A DNA stretch of 64,000 bases. Source: an uncultured Bacteroidota bacterium. Its GTDB lineage: Bacteria; Bacteroidota; Bacteroidia; 2-12-FULL-35-15. The translations under genes and the position numbers were made by a program. Below the pieces are notes generated by a model. It was not told the origin of the DNA, did not search any database, and saw only the letters and a list, made by a program, of their open reading frames with translations. Shown one piece after another: positions 62,276 through 64,000 of this stretch (positions are counted from its first letter, which is position 1; every line of letters begins with the position of its first letter). The DNA is taken from the NCBI GenBank assembly GCA_903926385.1, contig CAIYIS010000002.1, positions 1 to 64,000 of the forward strand, read 5' to 3'.

Positions 62276-63337
62276 ATGATAAAATTAAATTTACGGCTTT
62301 GGGTATTAACAGCCTCCTTGGCTTTGAGCCTGTCAGCATTTGCCCAAACCGATACCGTGAAAGCAAAAATAATTGAAGACTCTAGCGTGGTGGTCGACAA
62401 ATTATATAACCGAGGTATTGAAGATTTCAAAAACAAAAATTTTAACAGTGCCTTAAAGAATTTCTCGGATGCTATTGCCATGAAAGCCGATTTTGAAAGA
62501 GCCTATTATAATAGAGGTACCACCAAATTTGAAATGAAAGATTATAAAGGAGCTATTGCCGATTTTAACTCAGCATTAGGCATAGCCGAAAAACCGGATA
62601 GTTATTTTAGTCGAGGCCAGGCGGAGTACGAATTGGGCGAAAAACAAAAAGCTGCGGACGATTACACCAAAACTGTTCAAGTTAAAAAAGATTATGCCCA
62701 GGCATATTATTATCGAGGAGGAATTAAATTTGAAGACGGAAATTACAAAGAAGCGGTTACCGATTTTACTTCCGCAATTACCTACAAACCCGATTATGCT
62801 TACGCATTAAACGACAGAGGAAGCGCCAAACGCAAACTTGGCGATTTGGACGGAGCAATAAAAGACTACAAAAGTTCGCTTGTGGCCAACTCTGATATGG
62901 CTTTTGCTTATAATAATCTTGGAAGTGCAAAACGTAAAAAAGGAGATTTTACGGGAGCTATTGCTGAATATACTGAAGCTATCAATCACAAAAAAGATTA
63001 TATAATTGCTTACAATAACAGAGGAAGTGCCAAGTACGATGCAGGTGATTACGAAAATGCGGTGCTCGATTTCGACAGAGCATTAGGATTTAATCCTAGT
63101 TACGAGTATGCTTATATTAACAGAGCTGCCGCCAAATTCAAATTGAAAGATTATAAAGGAAGTGTTGACGACTGCACAGAAGCCATCAAGTTAAATCCGA
63201 AATACGGATATGCTTACCTCAACAGAGGAATTGCCAAAGAGATGTTGAGAGACGACAATGGGGCTTGCGATGACTGGAAAAAAGCAATTGAACTCGGGGT
63301 GGAAGCTGCCCGTGATTATATAGGAGGATGTAAATAG
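62276..63337 (+). CDS. periplasmic TPR-repeat protein
   Basis: A 353-residue protein with a signal peptide (MIKLNLRLWVLTASLALSLS, end at AFAQ) and about nine tetratricopeptide repeats of 34 residues from residue 40 to the end (e.g. GTTKFEMKDYKGAIADFNSA, GSAKRKLGDLDGAIKDYKSS). TPR arrays mediate protein-protein contacts. The frame is open upstream to a GTG at 62231 but ATG 62276 gives a clean signal peptide. Upstream of a PorE/OmpA-like gene, so both may serve the envelope. Confidence 0.85.
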   Translation: MIKLNLRLWVLTASLALSLSAFAQTDTVKAKIIEDSSVVVDKLYNRGIEDFKNKNFNSALKNFSDAIAMKADFERAYYNRGTTKFEMKDYKGAIADFNSALGIAEKPDSYFSRGQAEYELGEKQKAADDYTKTVQVKKDYAQAYYYRGGIKFEDGNYKEAVTDFTSAITYKPDYAYALNDRGSAKRKLGDLDGAIKDYKSSLVANSDMAFAYNNLGSAKRKKGDFTGAIAEYTEAINHKKDYIIAYNNRGSAKYDAGDYENAVLDFDRALGFNPSYEYAYINRAAAKFKLKDYKGSVDDCTEAIKLNPKYGYAYLNRGIAKEMLRDDNGACDDWKKAIELGVEAARDYIGGCK

Positions 63338-63401
63338 TTTTCTTTGATAAATTGCTTTGATAAAATAAAATCCATTTAAGAAACCAATGATTAATTAACG
63401 A

Positions 63402-64000
63402 ATGATGAAGAAAATATTTTTATATATACTGTTTGTTTGCGTTACCTCTTTTGCTGCCGCACAAAACGTAGATTTCACAAAAGAAAATTTCAAGGACAAT
63501 AAAGATGGACTGAAAGAAGCTAGAAGAAATATGGAAGAGGGCGATAAATTTATGGATCAAGGAACCATGTTTTTTAAGCAGGCCCTCGCACCTTTCTTGC
63601 TTGCACAAAAATTTAATCCAAATAATGCCATCTTGAATTTCAGAATTGGTCATTGCTATTTATATTCAAACAATAAAGTTAAATCGTTGTCTTATCTCGA
63701 AAAGGCTTTAAGTTTAAATCCGGCTGTCGATCCGCTTATCCATTTTTTGCTGGGACAATCATACCATTTGAATATGCAATGGAACAAGGCCATTGCCGAG
63801 TTTAATTTATTTCAGAAACAGGTAGCCTTTACTGCTGAAACGAAAGATAATTTGGAAATTGCAAATAAACAAATAGCCGAATGTTTGGCAGGAAAAGAAC
63901 TTGAAAAAACTCCTGTTAGAGTTTTTATTGACAATGTTGGTAATGCCATCAATACCGAATATTCAGATTACGGCCCGGTGATTAGTGCTGACGAATCTGT
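63402..64000 (+). CDS. PorE/OmpA-like envelope protein, 5' part only (runs off the window)
   Basis: Begins at ATG 63402 (or the next codon, ATG 63405) with a signal peptide (KKIFLYILFVCVTSFAAAQ). A TPR-like region follows (about 40-170, ALAPFLLAQKFNPNNAILNF, KSLSYLEKALSLNPAVDPL), and the last visible residues (DYGPVISADES) match the start of the WD40-like PD40 propeller found in Bacteroidota OmpA-family proteins such as PorE of the type IX system. The C-terminal OmpA domain would lie beyond the window. Likely peptidoglycan-associated, possibly part of T9SS. Confidence 0.75.
   Translation, partial: MMKKIFLYILFVCVTSFAAAQNVDFTKENFKDNKDGLKEARRNMEEGDKFMDQGTMFFKQALAPFLLAQKFNPNNAILNFRIGHCYLYSNNKVKSLSYLEKALSLNPAVDPLIHFLLGQSYHLNMQWNKAIAEFNLFQKQVAFTAETKDNLEIANKQIAECLAGKELEKTPVRVFIDNVGNAINTEYSDYGPVISADES

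Overview
The window comes from a Bacteroidota (Bacteroidetes) chromosome of moderate-to-low GC. Four signs support this. Proteins carry both known C-terminal sorting domains of the type IX secretion system (T9SS type A at 26772, 46366 and the broken gene at 48679; type B at 32120). Promoters have the Bacteroidetes -7 element TAnnTTTG, in several cases only 4-8 nt from the start codon. Shine-Dalgarno sites are mostly weak. The gene families are typical: DUF1456, Pif1-like helicase with a C-terminal HTH, fused 2-oxoacid dehydrogenase E1, four-helix-bundle S23-type protein, LpxD. No rRNA, tRNA, CRISPR array, prophage or classical IS element was seen.

Layout. 1-1285 is a gene-free repeat region. 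1286-7573 holds a fused E1 dehydrogenase, a secreted Asn/Gln/Arg-rich protein, and a DUF1456-helicase pair. 7655-18283 (minus) is one long respiratory complex I operon, nuoABCDHIJKLMN, with no nuoEFG where those genes usually sit and with a small helical gene between nuoL and nuoM. Head-to-head with it, 18397-21671 encodes a ferredoxin and a 2-oxoacid:ferredoxin oxidoreductase, so ferredoxin is a reasonable electron donor for this 11-subunit complex. 21807 is a hemerythrin-like protein. 23286-30509 is a surface glycan locus: a GH31 enzyme, a predicted outer-membrane beta-barrel, a GH5 enzyme with a T9SS tail, and a second GH5 whose tail has been replaced by a copy of the neighbouring barrel. 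A 23-residue T9SS tail remnant is still readable directly after its stop codon. 30614-35182 holds an RDD membrane protein, a SUMF1-domain lipoprotein-like protein and a 1020-residue lectin/PKD adhesin. 35296-43999 (minus) holds MGMT and a fatty-acid beta-oxidation operon (fadN-, fadA-, fadE-like) interrupted by creD and by a four-helix-bundle gene bracketed by heptamer repeats. 44114-47637 (minus) is a pair of surface proteins, one a self-cleaving S74 fibre. 48679-49640 is a broken T9SS gene. 49649-52573 holds acyl-CoA ligase and nitronate monooxygenase genes. 52652-58700 is an export and chain-length cluster for a surface polysaccharide. 58756-64000 holds a SpoIIE phosphatase, LpxD, EF-P, a TPR protein and the 5' part of a PorE/OmpA-like gene.

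The two most unusual signals are these. (1) The GH5-barrel fusion with its leftover sorting tail looks like a change in how a secreted enzyme is attached to the outer membrane. (2) Six intergenic tandem arrays with unrelated sequences all keep a period of exactly 21 bp (or 42 bp): 282-449, 739-990, 22651-22985, 48096-48347, 48550-48654 and 61875-62021. The period, not the sequence, is conserved, which suggests a shared mechanism or a shared helical-phase constraint. All functional assignments come from reading the sequence and recognising families; no database search was run.
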